A DNA stretch of 64,000 nucleotides from G963678255 sp963678255 (GTDB lineage: Bacteria; Cloacimonadota; Cloacimonadia; Cloacimonadales; WRIO01). The position numbers and the translations under genes are program-made. This document shows positions 12,001-17,203 of this stretch, in pieces (the first letter of the stretch is position 1; each line of letters starts with the position of its first letter). The DNA is taken from NCBI GenBank assembly GCA_963678255.2, contig CAXXTW010000002.1, positions 434,001 to 498,000 on the forward strand, read 5' to 3'. The notes below the pieces were generated by a model. That model did not search any database and was not told where the DNA came from. It was given only the letters and a program-made list of their open reading frames with translations.

Positions 12001-14562
12001 GCCCCAACCTTTAACAAAGATTTAAGTAGTGTTTTTGATTTTGAAGAAAGATTCAATGAGTTCGATAGTGATTTATATTATTTACTCATCAAACTTCATG
12101 GATCTACTTTGCCTTATTTATGTGAACATTATAATAAAGTGGCTAAACAATCAAAACAAATCATCTTTATTGATGACGCAAATCTAGCGCCATATCTTGG
12201 TGGTGCAGATATTATGATCTCTGATGTTTCTTCTGCTTTTATGGAATTTATGGCGTGTAATAAGCCTGTTATTCTCTATAATAATCCTAGTGTGAAGAAC
12301 TATCATGGTTATGATCCTGAAAATATTGAGTATAAATGGAGAGAGTTAGGAACTCAGGTCTCTTCTTTTGATGAATGTAAAACTCAGTTGCATAAAATTT
12401 TATTAAATGGAGATGATGGAAAATCGTCATTAAGAAAAAAGTATTCAGAGTTATTATTTAGTGATTTAAAAGGTCAAGCTTCAAGTAATGTTTGGAATGC
12501 CTCCTTAGAGCTCATCTCTCAGAATGTTAAAAAAAAACAAACCCCTGTTTTATCTATTGTCTTGATACTTCATAATAATGACTTTTTTATAAGATATCTC
12601 TCTTATTTTATTCAATTCTATTCTGTCTTACCTATTGAAATTGTGTTAATAAATTATAAGTCGAGTGACTCCGAAGCAAGTATTCATTCAATATTTGATT
12701 ATAACGAGTTTTATAATGTACAAATTGTTGATGTCAATCCCTCATATTCTGAAAATATTGCAATAATGGAGGGTTTTCACAAAGCTCAAGGAGAATATAT
12801 CGTTTACCTTCGAGATGATCTTAAAGTTTTCAAGAATTTTGGCTACATTATCTATAAAACCTTTATTTTAAACAAAGAAATTATTGCTTTTACAGGCATC
12901 ACAGACATTGAAAACTCTGTCACTAATTATCTTCAATTTCTTCCAAAAGACGAAGAAATGACTTTAGAGAGATTCAGTTATTCAGTTTTTAATGAATATG
13001 CCTGTAAAAAAGTAGTTAGGATAAAAAGCCAAGAAATACCAATAATGTTAGCAATAAAAAAGGACTACATCAGCTCAGTAACTTGTCATTCTTATACTGA
13101 TCTAATTCGTTTACTAAATGATCAAAACCTTTTGATGATTAATCCTTCGTTATTAGTTGCTCCTTTGATTGATGAAACAAGGGATGGTCTCAAGTATCTC
13201 TGGAATATGAGAAAGTCTTTAACAAATGCTAATATTGGGAAATATTTGAAAGATGTTTTTGATATTATTAATAATTATAGTTATAGTGATTTTCTTGGTT
13301 TACTGGTGAAGTTGTTAATAAAAACAAAAAGCCATGATAAAAAAGATTTAATACAAGTTGCTTATCAAAGCCTCTTCCAAAGGTATTATGATATAGAATA
13401 CAAAAAACAATTAATTCAAGATTTTGCAGAGTTTCCTTCCTTTGTCACTAAGTTAAAAGACGATATTCAATTAGTTAATTCTTTTAATAAAGTAGCTGTT
13501 ATTCCAAAAGAGAAACCTAAGAAGAAAGTCATGCTCTATTTCTTTAAAAATGTACATATTCCAATTTTAAAACCAATTCTAGACCAACTAAAAGAATATA
13601 AGAATGATATAGAATTAGCAATTGGTATTATGCCTTATGCTCCTGAAATTCGTGCTGGTTTTACAGATGATGAGTTAAAAATCATTCATAGCTATAACCT
13701 GCCAACATATTTTGTTCCTCAGGATTTTAACCCTGATGTTACAATAATCGCTGATTCAGTTTACCCTTGGGTTAAAGATTGTGGAAAGCTGATTCATATT
13801 GGGCATGGAATCCTTTGTAAGGGACAATATTATACAAACACAGAAATTGCAAAAAGAGAAGAACAAGCTGATCTAGTTTGTGTACCTGGTCTTTATCATC
13901 AGGAAATCATGAATAGAATCATTTCTAAACCAATTGTTGCTACAGGAATGGCAAAATTAGATGCTCTATTTGATGGAACTTTCACACGAGAATCTGTCTG
14001 CTTGGCAAACAATCTACCTCAAGATTATAAATACATTCTTTATGCACCAACATTTAATGATGAATTATCTTCCATACCATTTTTTAAAAATCAGATTCAT
14101 GAAATAATTCCTGATAATAAAACCATTTTACTTATAAAACTGCATAGTTCAACCAATGAAGAATATAAAAATATGTATAGAGAAATGATAGAAAATTATC
14201 CTCAGATTGCTTATATTGACGACCTAGATATTACTCCATATTTGGCTTTAGCTAATATCATGATTTCTGATGTGTCTTCTGCTATGATTGAATTTTCATC
14301 TTTAGGAAAATCTGTAATACTCTTTAACAATCCAAACTGGAAAATGTATAAAAATTATAATCCTGACGATATCGAATTTAAATTTAGAAATATTGGCTAT
14401 CAAGTAAAAAGCTTAAGTCAAGTGAAAGATGTTATACGTGATCTGTATATGGGTATTGATCCTCTGGCTACACAAAGAAAAGACATAACTGATCTTTTAC
14501 TAATGAACAAAAAAGGTTATTCTGCCACAAAGACTATAGTTCAAGAAATATTAAGTATTTGA
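1..14562 (+). CDS. Giant multidomain glycosyltransferase/methyltransferase (5' end outside window)
   Basis: One uninterrupted frame. The first ATG is at 52, but codons 1-51 are also open and there is no ribosome site before 52, so the real start probably lies upstream. Domains by residue from ATG 52: ParB-like segment (~155-215, GRHRL); SAM methyltransferase 1 (~235-395, VLDIGTHWGYM at 254); GT4 (~423-783); GT2 (~850-1100, FLDDDA); GT2 (~1138-1360, FLDDDA); GT2 (~1384-1620, WLDDDD); helical TPR-like linker (~1620-1800); GT2 (~1815-2070, YLDDDD); methyltransferase 2 (~2150-2360, LEIAPGFG); CPCC/CSHC zinc-ribbon-like motif plus methyltransferase 3 (~2415-2640); WbsX/GH99-like (~2670-3015); GT2 (~3026-3280); GT4 (~3389-3790); CDP-glycerol phosphotransferase-like (~3811-4150, GHGTISKG, SDVSSA); degenerate GT2 (~4165-4300); second CDP-glycerol-type domain (~4491-4836, GHGILCKG, SDVSSA). 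The family knowledge points to O-antigen or capsule assembly; the actual polymer is unknown. No signal peptide is visible, so it is probably cytoplasmic. Confidence 0.
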   Translation, partial: SSYILTFQAETAELYASMITKTQVILLSDSYKPVHEGIIVIPVNQFFDFLKKNELQEKAQTIDTDFIWINPNAINLAMQEEYSIHKYKNETIDGDWHVNQPSFEDRIDFYQSLTDHIEKNLAWQDTTYYQRVMKEINSGQTKWHCSNEYEFKQRCLDLDNQYINMKNIGYCQDPNKDFVEINIGENGEIIFNNGRHRLCISKILNIPLIPVKVTVRHQKWVDFKKEIEGYANKNNGFVYAPLDHPDLSEFRYYHTGRIDEIVKHINSESKTVLDIGTHWGYMCSRLEEIGKECTAVEINKEPFYFLNKLKIANNKRYHTINQDIFSYTDSHHDFDTVLALNIFHHFIKTPELHQLLVKMLKSLNMKEMFFQAHRTDENQMQNVYKNYEPEEFVQFIIDHSCLTDYYFIESYNGRKMFKIFKQEKEIHTEPERNKDFSDLKVLFLSFLSTTHPQIMLKIDEQYQAMKLVNPLTECLVIGNSEKDYQNTFSFGFVDLDVNRLSRFEAADLAIQEMNPDVVYLRYPIANKDLLKLCTKYSNIVFEHQSMELPELEKGNQVLYKNEFECGNACIEKSLALVGVTDQIVNYELSRIHIKKPHLANPNGIYSSRYVIQPRKAFNGVIHALCIADFRYWHGLDRLIAGLKKYGASRDMVIHLVGFGPELETYKKMIEESHLSQYFVFEGKLNSEEILELSRLCHIGIGVLAAKRKGLTETCALKHREYFALGLPFVFAGKDTDFEKAQDYILQIHDDESPLDISDIEFLALRFIKDPTMTDKIRQYAKENLDWEIKAKILMEFLSQFNKKKTKSSTISSEKHDSKDNLLACSLFTQATTLLYEHKFKEATYTMKEYRAIVDYNTFKKKDNRPIRNPKVSIVVVCYNTNQLLLECLASLEKQNFDNFEVIVVNNGLNDAVVDELNALPLLHIQCPMNFILSEGRNIGVHFSKSEIIAFLDDDALVPENYVQSIIQAFSTLDIKALRGKVLQKTENQYGNYAKHYDFGNHPFPYYINTEGNSAFLKSSYCEFNGMNPLLFGGEGAELSYRLAKKYSNNCCIYWPYTIIYHDYAKNDTTLHTKLDRHELMSQYYHYLHTDFDNYLDFLKKKLKDYSQTQKGVKACSFKNEAMKELFINSISHGWVDRLKLYIPVITAVQTIRFISNPTISTIIITTNPSKDVEDCLLALIKENQQNEILLINNGADHSKFTTLTPLCHSFIDLNKNTGAYLSRNIGALMAHAPVLLFLDDDALPSEGLLEAHVELHKTHDIYVARGRILTKTAGTEKPAHYDLGNKIIPMFSDIEGNTSYKSGTFFKVGGWDDAIIMGGGGVDLSIRLFQIDSDYNKQIYSPNPLIYHDFKKDPVKQERKIKLQEESRKRLKLKHPNWDAYIQSWSKLDNPFINQDNQDNVKPFISICIPTYNRSRFLKEAINSALNQVYDNYEIVIVDDGSTDDTEPVVSSFNSEKIRYFKKNNEGRPKTRNFLIKQAKGDYLLWLDDDDLLSNLILFKYTQVLKNDPQIDIMYTDIEVFDQETKQIVNHYKAVDYTHDTSLILENLIIKSGITFPGSLIKKKLIVEAGCFDEQFLRAQDNELWTRLVINTRYYKFEEDLYQIRIHKDNVSSGENLSIDTSYEALVIKNIVKNYPLATVFPNIKFDSKDSKEQACFNIAKGLFRFSDCYNTLKILDTCHFHDFEPLLKLYAKALVGTRQYSQAIDCYEKLNHALNNTQYIKNISNVKIMSMIDDKISKDIDLNPEENTFIEQIIQNIGFYPAIYYVYLAEKTKDSITSLQYLIKAMVTNPQDQEIYDKALRVANILGKRSLVESALQRILVPVIFNQKKATSPLVSVILPTYNRPDRLLHALQSINNQSYDNIEVLVVNDGGISLADLINKTQKEFKIKINLIELEKNSDRCVARNTGIIKAQGQYISYLDDDDCYYPDHIDTLVKQLESSEYKVAYTDAFKAYKVKDLNGVYQTQKKECAFSVDFDKERLFIENYIPILCLMHRKECLIKIGLFDLEVKRTEDWDLWMRLALNYPFKHIKKTTCEFSWVDDGSNSMSSAKEPFIWSGFNMFYKYIDFAKNILNVKAKHDKNIAYYIRKISDNLNKAKQENRKDFWLDYKTDSVTHFIQRLTFLSEQYVQDKNKIIELIELAKSINSTPKKSDLNVVAVSSHTVEKNLNKWSKYNWDNQGDEWSTVWGSTENLWNNTILPRIKNAIPVNSILEIAPGFGRCTQFLLENCDQYVGIDLTPKCVEACKERFKHYNYARFYTNDGQSLEIVESNSIDFVFSWDSFVHIQAEVVRCYLQQISAKLKKGGCGFIHHSNIGFYMDSNGLLTVENKHWRAPNMSAELFRGFCLEFGLKCVSQEIIAWGGKILNDCFSYFYKPLSFDLDETIIFENVNFMKQISQPPIFDIDTIYPNRKKISSVITKATNQEKPFYSHRGYCPCCEQEVVFEAKDSWFRDSLKCSHCHSLPRERALLVTIQKYFPNWKELMIHESSPCAKRGASLKLKSAKHYLASQYFPDKPLGEVHLDFRNEDLEKQTIPDASFDLVITQDVMEHLFNPQKAFSEIARTLKNGGAHIFTVPLINKKEETEVWATLGENNEPVFKKTPEWHSNPINSKGSPVTMHWGFDIVDYIKKYSGLDTIIETIDNIDMGIRAEYIDVLVSKKTQMMMTPSLENETKSFKENTEQNKSASDIKYLAFYLPQFHPIPENDLWWGKGFTEWTNVTKAKPLFEGHYQPHKPDVLGYYDLRDSIAREKQAKLAKQYGIDGFIYYHYWFNGKRLLGTPIDEVLKSGKPDLPFCFCWANEDWTRAWDGKTGEILIGQNYCDEDDREHIRFLIKSFNDPRYIRIDDKPLFLVYRANKMPNSIRTTNIWREEAKLAGLKGLFLCRVESFSDEKNDPLEIGFDASIEFQPDWQNLSKVHYQVLENNTKAYLYNDVVDHMITKPEVTYKRFHGVTPCWDNSARRKANACILHDCQPRYFKKWLENATQKTMQNPNIREKLVFINAWNEWAEGNHLEPDQKYGTSYLESVLAVKKETSQQTLILEKPIVSIIIPVWNKVGFTKQCLDNVLTNTQDVPYEIIVVDNASTDHTLTVLNEFKKMHLLKQEDSDKRSLLNFRFIHNQENLGFSKANNQGAALAEGKYLVLLNNDTIPTKGWLSTMVNTLESDPKIGIVGVKLLYPNDSIQHCGVVMRRDRQFFKHPYKHVHKDHPIVNNLKQWDAVTAACLITRKKLYMENGGLDETFVNGCEDIDYCCFVRSKGFKILYQPKSVVYHFESQTPRISNNDEENFAYFISKWGNNSVKTEHEIFSEDGFWKLNGNTYIHQYNNYVIEWDNELKKAQDNDNKDELTRLNKLLKHLYTVPEWTITESFQPRPEDYHKVSSNTIANPQVIPLFQIEKSIIEQAQPIKKTKILFVCHDFPPYRYAGAQLYALNLAKEMNKTANLEVDIFHPVFREKDVKYGTIEKSSFEDLTVYKLYKPLQKRQYDCIKSELVEKAFDEFLTNNHYDIIHFHGLGQLSGSPVEVAFKHKIKTIMTFHDYWFICEEWHMVYPDQEICSGPESIGKCTDCLIKYHYEGNQDSKLKNSVLEYKELRRDYFLALFKSIDIKIAPSQYLKHKFEQYGFTNINVLPLGFISQEPVVKIKNEKIIFGYAGQIIKRKGIKTLIDAFQSIPKNCAELHIYGKFNENKFTSALFVEIASIENVKYFGAYVPEDLPKVFATFDIAVIPSLMENYPLLVQEAYLFKTPVIASRAGGIPESVKDDFNGLLFEAGNVLDLRSCLLRVCSDKTIIDQLTANISDVKSINTDILDYANLYGLNPKEIQIVKSSTKSLTIQFYVYKNVHWPMFENLYHYIKQQDKVKEIVICIPNILNLTQDLNYTDFNKIMALPERKIQNPRDAHADITFIADTIAGKVKDCGYIVNVGHGTISKGYYFTESIWTERENWVDLLCVPGPYAKNQFDQTLKTRVVSTGMPKLDPVFSGYYNRDYLCNLLNLDKKKKIVLYAPTFNKDLSSVFDFEERFNEFDSDLYYLLIKLHGSTLPYLCEHYNKVAKQSKQIIFIDDANLAPYLGGADIMISDVSSAFMEFMACNKPVILYNNPSVKNYHGYDPENIEYKWRELGTQVSSFDECKTQLHKILLNGDDGKSSLRKKYSELLFSDLKGQASSNVWNASLELISQNVKKKQTPVLSIVLILHNNDFFIRYLSYFIQFYSVLPIEIVLINYKSSDSEASIHSIFDYNEFYNVQIVDVNPSYSENIAIMEGFHKAQGEYIVYLRDDLKVFKNFGYIIYKTFILNKEIIAFTGITDIENSVTNYLQFLPKDEEMTLERFSYSVFNEYACKKVVRIKSQEIPIMLAIKKDYISSVTCHSYTDLIRLLNDQNLLMINPSLLVAPLIDETRDGLKYLWNMRKSLTNANIGKYLKDVFDIINNYSYSDFLGLLVKLLIKTKSHDKKDLIQVAYQSLFQRYYDIEYKKQLIQDFAEFPSFVTKLKDDIQLVNSFNKVAVIPKEKPKKKVMLYFFKNVHIPILKPILDQLKEYKNDIELAIGIMPYAPEIRAGFTDDELKIIHSYNLPTYFVPQDFNPDVTIIADSVYPWVKDCGKLIHIGHGILCKGQYYTNTEIAKREEQADLVCVPGLYHQEIMNRIISKPIVATGMAKLDALFDGTFTRESVCLANNLPQDYKYILYAPTFNDELSSIPFFKNQIHEIIPDNKTILLIKLHSSTNEEYKNMYREMIENYPQIAYIDDLDITPYLALANIMISDVSSAMIEFSSLGKSVILFNNPNWKMYKNYNPDDIEFKFRNIGYQVKSLSQVKDVIRDLYMGIDPLATQRKDITDLLLMNKKGYSATKTIVQEILSI

Positions 14563-14570
14563 TAGAAATT

Positions 14571-14725
14571 TATCATTATAATCTGCTCTACTAAAATTTC
14601 AATCATCTAGAAAAAGACAAATAAATTAATAATGTATATTCAACCTGATTTTCTTTTCGTTTGGAAAGAAAGTCAGGTTGAAATCGTTTATGATCAGAAA
14701 GATACAAACAACTTTTATAAGTAAC
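14571..14725 (-). pseudogene. Decayed fragment of an M50-type peptidase gene
   Basis: Begins nine bases after the giant gene's stop. It matches the interior of the intact M50-type gene at 20027-20180 in the same orientation. A 21-base block (14571-14591) is identical to 20027-20047. A second block, TTCAACCTGA through GTTGAAATC and GATCAGAAA, also aligns after a segment of similar length (47 versus 49 bases). The frame is broken and no start or stop belongs to it. Within it, 14639-14656 and 14665-14682 form an 18-bp hairpin with one G-U pair. No U-run follows, so I read this as the decayed coding sequence and not as a terminator. Confidence 0.
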
Positions 14726-14865
14726 GCATATTTCCGAGTGGCTAATCATAATACGAATAAAATATCAAAATAAGAATTTTATTATCTACACAAAGAAGAA
14801 AAACAAGATAATACAAAAGAGCAAAATTTGAAGATAAAAAGCAAAATACTCTGGAGTTATGCGTT
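14723..14865. repeat. Possible small inverted-repeat element
   Basis: AACGCATA at 14723-14730 is the reverse complement of TATGCGTT at 14858-14865. The similarity continues loosely inward (TCC-GAG against TCCaGAG). The 143 bases between have no ORF and are A-rich. This could be a MITE-like relic, or chance in AT-rich DNA. Confidence 0.
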
Positions 14866-14900
14866 GTTGATTTTTTGGAGTATTATAATAAGTTTATTTA

Positions 14901-14915
14901 TCAGTTGACAACTGA
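14901..14915. promoter_or_regulatory. Perfect palindrome over a -35-like box
   Basis: TCAGTTGACAACTGA is a perfect 7-bp inverted repeat with a one-base centre. It contains TTGACA at 14905-14910, upstream of the leader peptide and kinase gene. A repressor-type operator overlapping a promoter is possible. No good -10 box lies 16-18 bases downstream (TAAAAG at 14928 is the best), so the promoter assignment is weak. Confidence 0.
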
Positions 14916-14963
14916 GAAGAGAAAAGTTAAAAGGAATCATATAAAAATATTAAGGAGGAATAC

Positions 14964-15008
14964 ATGAAAAAGAACATCGGTAAGGTAGGTTTTTCTAAAA
15001 AAGATTAA
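14964..15008 (+). CDS. Short leader peptide upstream of the tandem kinase
   Basis: A 14-codon ORF (MKKNIGKVGFSKKD) with a near-ideal ribosome site AAGGAGG at 14952-14958, five bases before ATG. It is followed by two hairpins and a terminator before the next gene. This layout is typical of ribosome-controlled attenuators. The peptide is not recognised. It could also be the relic of a truncated gene, but the strong ribosome site argues that it is translated. Confidence 0.
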   Translation: MKKNIGKVGFSKKD

Positions 15009-15067
15009 GACTACTTTCTGAATTAATTAGTTTATCAGATAAATAAGGTATAAATTTGTAATTATTC

Positions 15068-15118
15068 AGGGGTCAGTCTTATATGGCTGATCCCTAAATA
15101 TATTTTAACAGACCCCTT
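15068..15118 (+). promoter_or_regulatory. Anti-terminator/anti-antiterminator leader structure
   Basis: Hairpin 1 pairs 15068-15076 (AGGGGTCAG) with 15087-15095 (CTGATCCCT). The same AGGGGTC strand (15068-15074) can instead pair with GACCCCT at 15111-15117, which is the left arm of the following terminator. The two foldings are mutually exclusive, as in transcription attenuators. What signal would switch them is not visible. The gap of about 60 bases from the leader peptide's stop is longer than in classic attenuators. Confidence 0.
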
Positions 15119-15146
15119 GGGATTTGCCGATCTCAAGGGGTTTTTT
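15113..15146 (+). terminator. Intrinsic terminator in the kinase leader (attenuator)
   Basis: CCCCTTGGGA at 15113-15122 pairs with TCTCAAGGGG at 15131-15140 (10 bp, one G-U), with an 8-base loop and six Ts directly after. It sits between the leader peptide and the kinase gene. Loop bases CCGAT (15127-15131) are also complementary to ATCGG inside the leader peptide (14976-14980). Confidence 0.
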
Positions 15147-15173
15147 GTACGAAAAAATTATTTGGAGGAAAAA

Positions 15174-15359
15174 ATGGAATCAATGAAAAAAGTAATGAAA
15201 TTAACAGGAAATACTATCAGTAAATGGAGAAGTAATGGAGTTATCAAAGAAACTCAAATATGTAAAAAAACAAATATCTTTTTCCGGAGGAATGAATGGA
15301 AAAACCAAATGAACAGCTGGCAATTAATCTTATCAGCAGGCATTATCAATCAAGAATAA
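15174..15359 (+). CDS. Possible 61-residue small protein overlapping the kinase start
   Basis: ATG at 15174 follows GGAGG at 15164-15168 with normal spacing. The ORF runs 64 bases into the next gene in another frame. The protein is basic; the part around TGNTISKWRSNGVI faintly recalls a small helix-turn-helix. It may act as a second leader, since its translation would pass over the kinase ribosome site, or it may be spurious. I do not recognise it. Confidence 0.
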   Translation: MESMKKVMKLTGNTISKWRSNGVIKETQICKKTNIFFRRNEWKNQMNSWQLILSAGIINQE

Positions 15360-16981
15360 AAAAAATAGAACGATTCACAACAGGTTTATGTCATTATGTC
15401 TATGATGTTGAACTGGATAATTGTGAGAAACTGGTCATCAGGATAGCTGATGCTGAAGGCAGAAAAGAACTTAAGGGCGGGATATACTGGTACGGGCAAC
15501 TAAAAATATATGAATTGCCTATGCCGAAGATCTTTTTCTATGATCTTGAAGGAGATTATGCTTATGTGATCTTAGAAAGATTACCTGGTAAAGATCTGCA
15601 TTTCGTTTATGATGAAATGTCTGATTTGCAGAAAGCCCAATTAGCTGAGAGAATCTCAGATATTCAGAATCTGAGTCAAAAATTACCACCTGCAAAAGGG
15701 TTCGGTTATGCACTTTCTTATGATGATGAAACTCTTGAAAAGAATAAAAACTGGAAAGATGTAGTTCTGGAGAGTTTGCAAGGTGCCAGAAAGGGAATTA
15801 CTGCTAACAGAATTTTTAATAGTAAATATCTAGATTTGCTTTCATCTGGACTAAACAAATTCAATCAGTATTTCGACAGTATTAAACCACGCCCTTTTCT
15901 TGATGATATAACCAATAAAAATGTCATTATCAACAATGGTAAATTGTCTGGAATCGTTGATATCGATACTGTTTGTTTTGGAGACAAGCTTTATCACCTA
16001 GCATTAACCAGAATGGCGCTATTTGCTAGAAAATGTAATATGGATTATGTCTCATATTTGATAGATTTATATGATCTCAGTGATGAACAGTATGAAGTTC
16101 TGGATTTCTATACAGCAGTTTTTTGTGCTTGTTTTATGGCAGAAGTTGGAACCAAATTCAATAAAGAGGATGTAACTATTGACTTGGAATATGTAAAATT
16201 ACTTGAAAGCATTTTTGACGGACTGATGAAGAGTAGTAATAAAATTAAAACCGATTTGATGCGTTATGGAGAATCTTGTGGTGAATTTGTGGATGAAAAA
16301 ATAATCACTGAGTTGGTCAGAGTTGTAAAAAGAGGGAAGGAAGCTGTAGTCCTGTGTTGCAAAGCTCATCCTGACACTGATATGAACTATATGGCAGTAA
16401 AACTCTATTTCGAGAAAAAGTTCAGAAATTTCAAAAGAGAAGGCCTTTATCATGTTGGCAGAATATGGGATAGTCGTTTAGAAAGAGCTACTCAAAAGAA
16501 ATCAGGAATGGGAAAAATTATCACCAGATCAGTTTGGGTTAATAATGAGTTTGAAATTTTGGAAAAGCTGTTTGAGTGTGGGGCAAAGGTACCTGAACCT
16601 ATAGCTTGCACAGATGATGCAGTCGTTATGAGTTTTATCGGTAAGAATGATATAGCAGCACCTTTGCTGAAAGATGTTCGTTTGGAAAAAAGTGAAGTCG
16701 AAGTGGTATTTCAGAAAATAATCACAAACATCAGGATAATGCTTAAAAATGACTTAATCCATGCAGATTTATCACCCTATAATATACTTTATCATGACGG
16801 GGATCCCTATTTCATAGATTTCCCTCAAGCTGTGAATCCATCCGTCAATCCGGGTGCATGGTTGATGTTTATGCGGGACATAGCTAATATCTGTAAATAT
16901 TTCCGAAAGTATGGACTAGACTACAATCATGAGACTCTAGCAAGAGAGTTGTGGACTCCTTACTTTGGCCCACCATTTTGA
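15296..16981 (+). CDS. Tandem kinase: APH-like domain fused to RIO-like domain
   Basis: 561 residues starting at ATG 15296 behind CGGAGG at 15285-15290. Residues ~1-310 look like the aminoglycoside phosphotransferase/choline kinase fold: LVIRIA in the N-lobe, catalytic-loop FLDDITNKNVII, metal-binding GIVDIDT. Residues ~330-560 look like a RIO atypical kinase: GKEAVVLCCKAHPD with AVKLYF, catalytic LIHADLSPYNILY, metal-binding YFIDFPQAV. Both active sites look intact. APH members phosphorylate small molecules including antibiotics; RIO kinases act in ribosome maturation in archaea and eukaryotes and are sporadic in bacteria. The substrate here is unknown. The attenuator-like leader suggests translation- or drug-responsive expression, which is inference. 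A terminator follows the gene, so it is probably monocistronic. Confidence 0.
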   Translation: MEKPNEQLAINLISRHYQSRIKKIERFTTGLCHYVYDVELDNCEKLVIRIADAEGRKELKGGIYWYGQLKIYELPMPKIFFYDLEGDYAYVILERLPGKDLHFVYDEMSDLQKAQLAERISDIQNLSQKLPPAKGFGYALSYDDETLEKNKNWKDVVLESLQGARKGITANRIFNSKYLDLLSSGLNKFNQYFDSIKPRPFLDDITNKNVIINNGKLSGIVDIDTVCFGDKLYHLALTRMALFARKCNMDYVSYLIDLYDLSDEQYEVLDFYTAVFCACFMAEVGTKFNKEDVTIDLEYVKLLESIFDGLMKSSNKIKTDLMRYGESCGEFVDEKIITELVRVVKRGKEAVVLCCKAHPDTDMNYMAVKLYFEKKFRNFKREGLYHVGRIWDSRLERATQKKSGMGKIITRSVWVNNEFEILEKLFECGAKVPEPIACTDDAVVMSFIGKNDIAAPLLKDVRLEKSEVEVVFQKIITNIRIMLKNDLIHADLSPYNILYHDGDPYFIDFPQAVNPSVNPGAWLMFMRDIANICKYFRKYGLDYNHETLARELWTPYFGPPF

Positions 16982-17001
16982 TTAAGGAGTAAAATTATTG
17001 G

Positions 17002-17048
17002 TTCAATGAATAAACGTTACTGTTAAGTACAGTAACGTTTTTATTGAA
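17002..17048 (+). terminator. Terminator after the tandem kinase
   Basis: AAACGTTACTG at 17012-17022 pairs perfectly with CAGTAACGTTT at 17030-17040, and TTCAAT/ATTGAA extends the base. A short T-run closes it. The left end of the IS21 element starts about 14 bases later. Confidence 0.
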
Positions 17049-17061
17049 TATACCGATCGTT

Positions 17062-17133
17062 TAGAGCATACGTTCCGATTTAATAGAGCATATGCTCCGA
17101 ATTTATTGAGCCAAGCCTCCGTTAAGAGAGCCA
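17062..17133. repeat. IS21 end with tandem transposase-site copies (istB side)
   Basis: Three to four copies of a roughly 22-base motif (AGAGCATAC-TTCCGA, AGAGCATATGCTCCGA, TGAGCCAAGCCTCCG, AGAGCCAC) follow one another. Such multiple subterminal repeats are known at IS21-family ends and are taken to be IstA binding sites. Confidence 0.
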
Positions 17134-17152
17134 CATAAAACTCTCTTACTTT

Positions 17153-17199
17153 TCATTAAAAATTTGTCCGAGAGATCGGTAAAACTACTCGGACAAATT
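17153..17199 (-). terminator. Terminator after istB
   Basis: AATTTGTCCGAG at 17161-17172 pairs with CTCGGACAAATT at 17188-17199 (12 bp). Read on the minus strand, T-rich sequence follows, as expected for the end of the istAB transcript. Confidence 0.
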
Positions 17200-17203
17200 A
17201 TCA

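Noticed and set aside
14639..14682. Terminator of the giant gene
   Set aside because: Long hairpin but no U-run, and the same sequence is explained as decayed M50-type coding DNA.
15117..15359. 80-residue ORF from TTG 15117
   Set aside because: Its start lies in the terminator stem and has no ribosome site; only the part from ATG 15174 is plausible.
17041..17061. Target-site duplication of the IS21 element
   Set aside because: No convincing short direct repeat matches the sequence beyond 19636.
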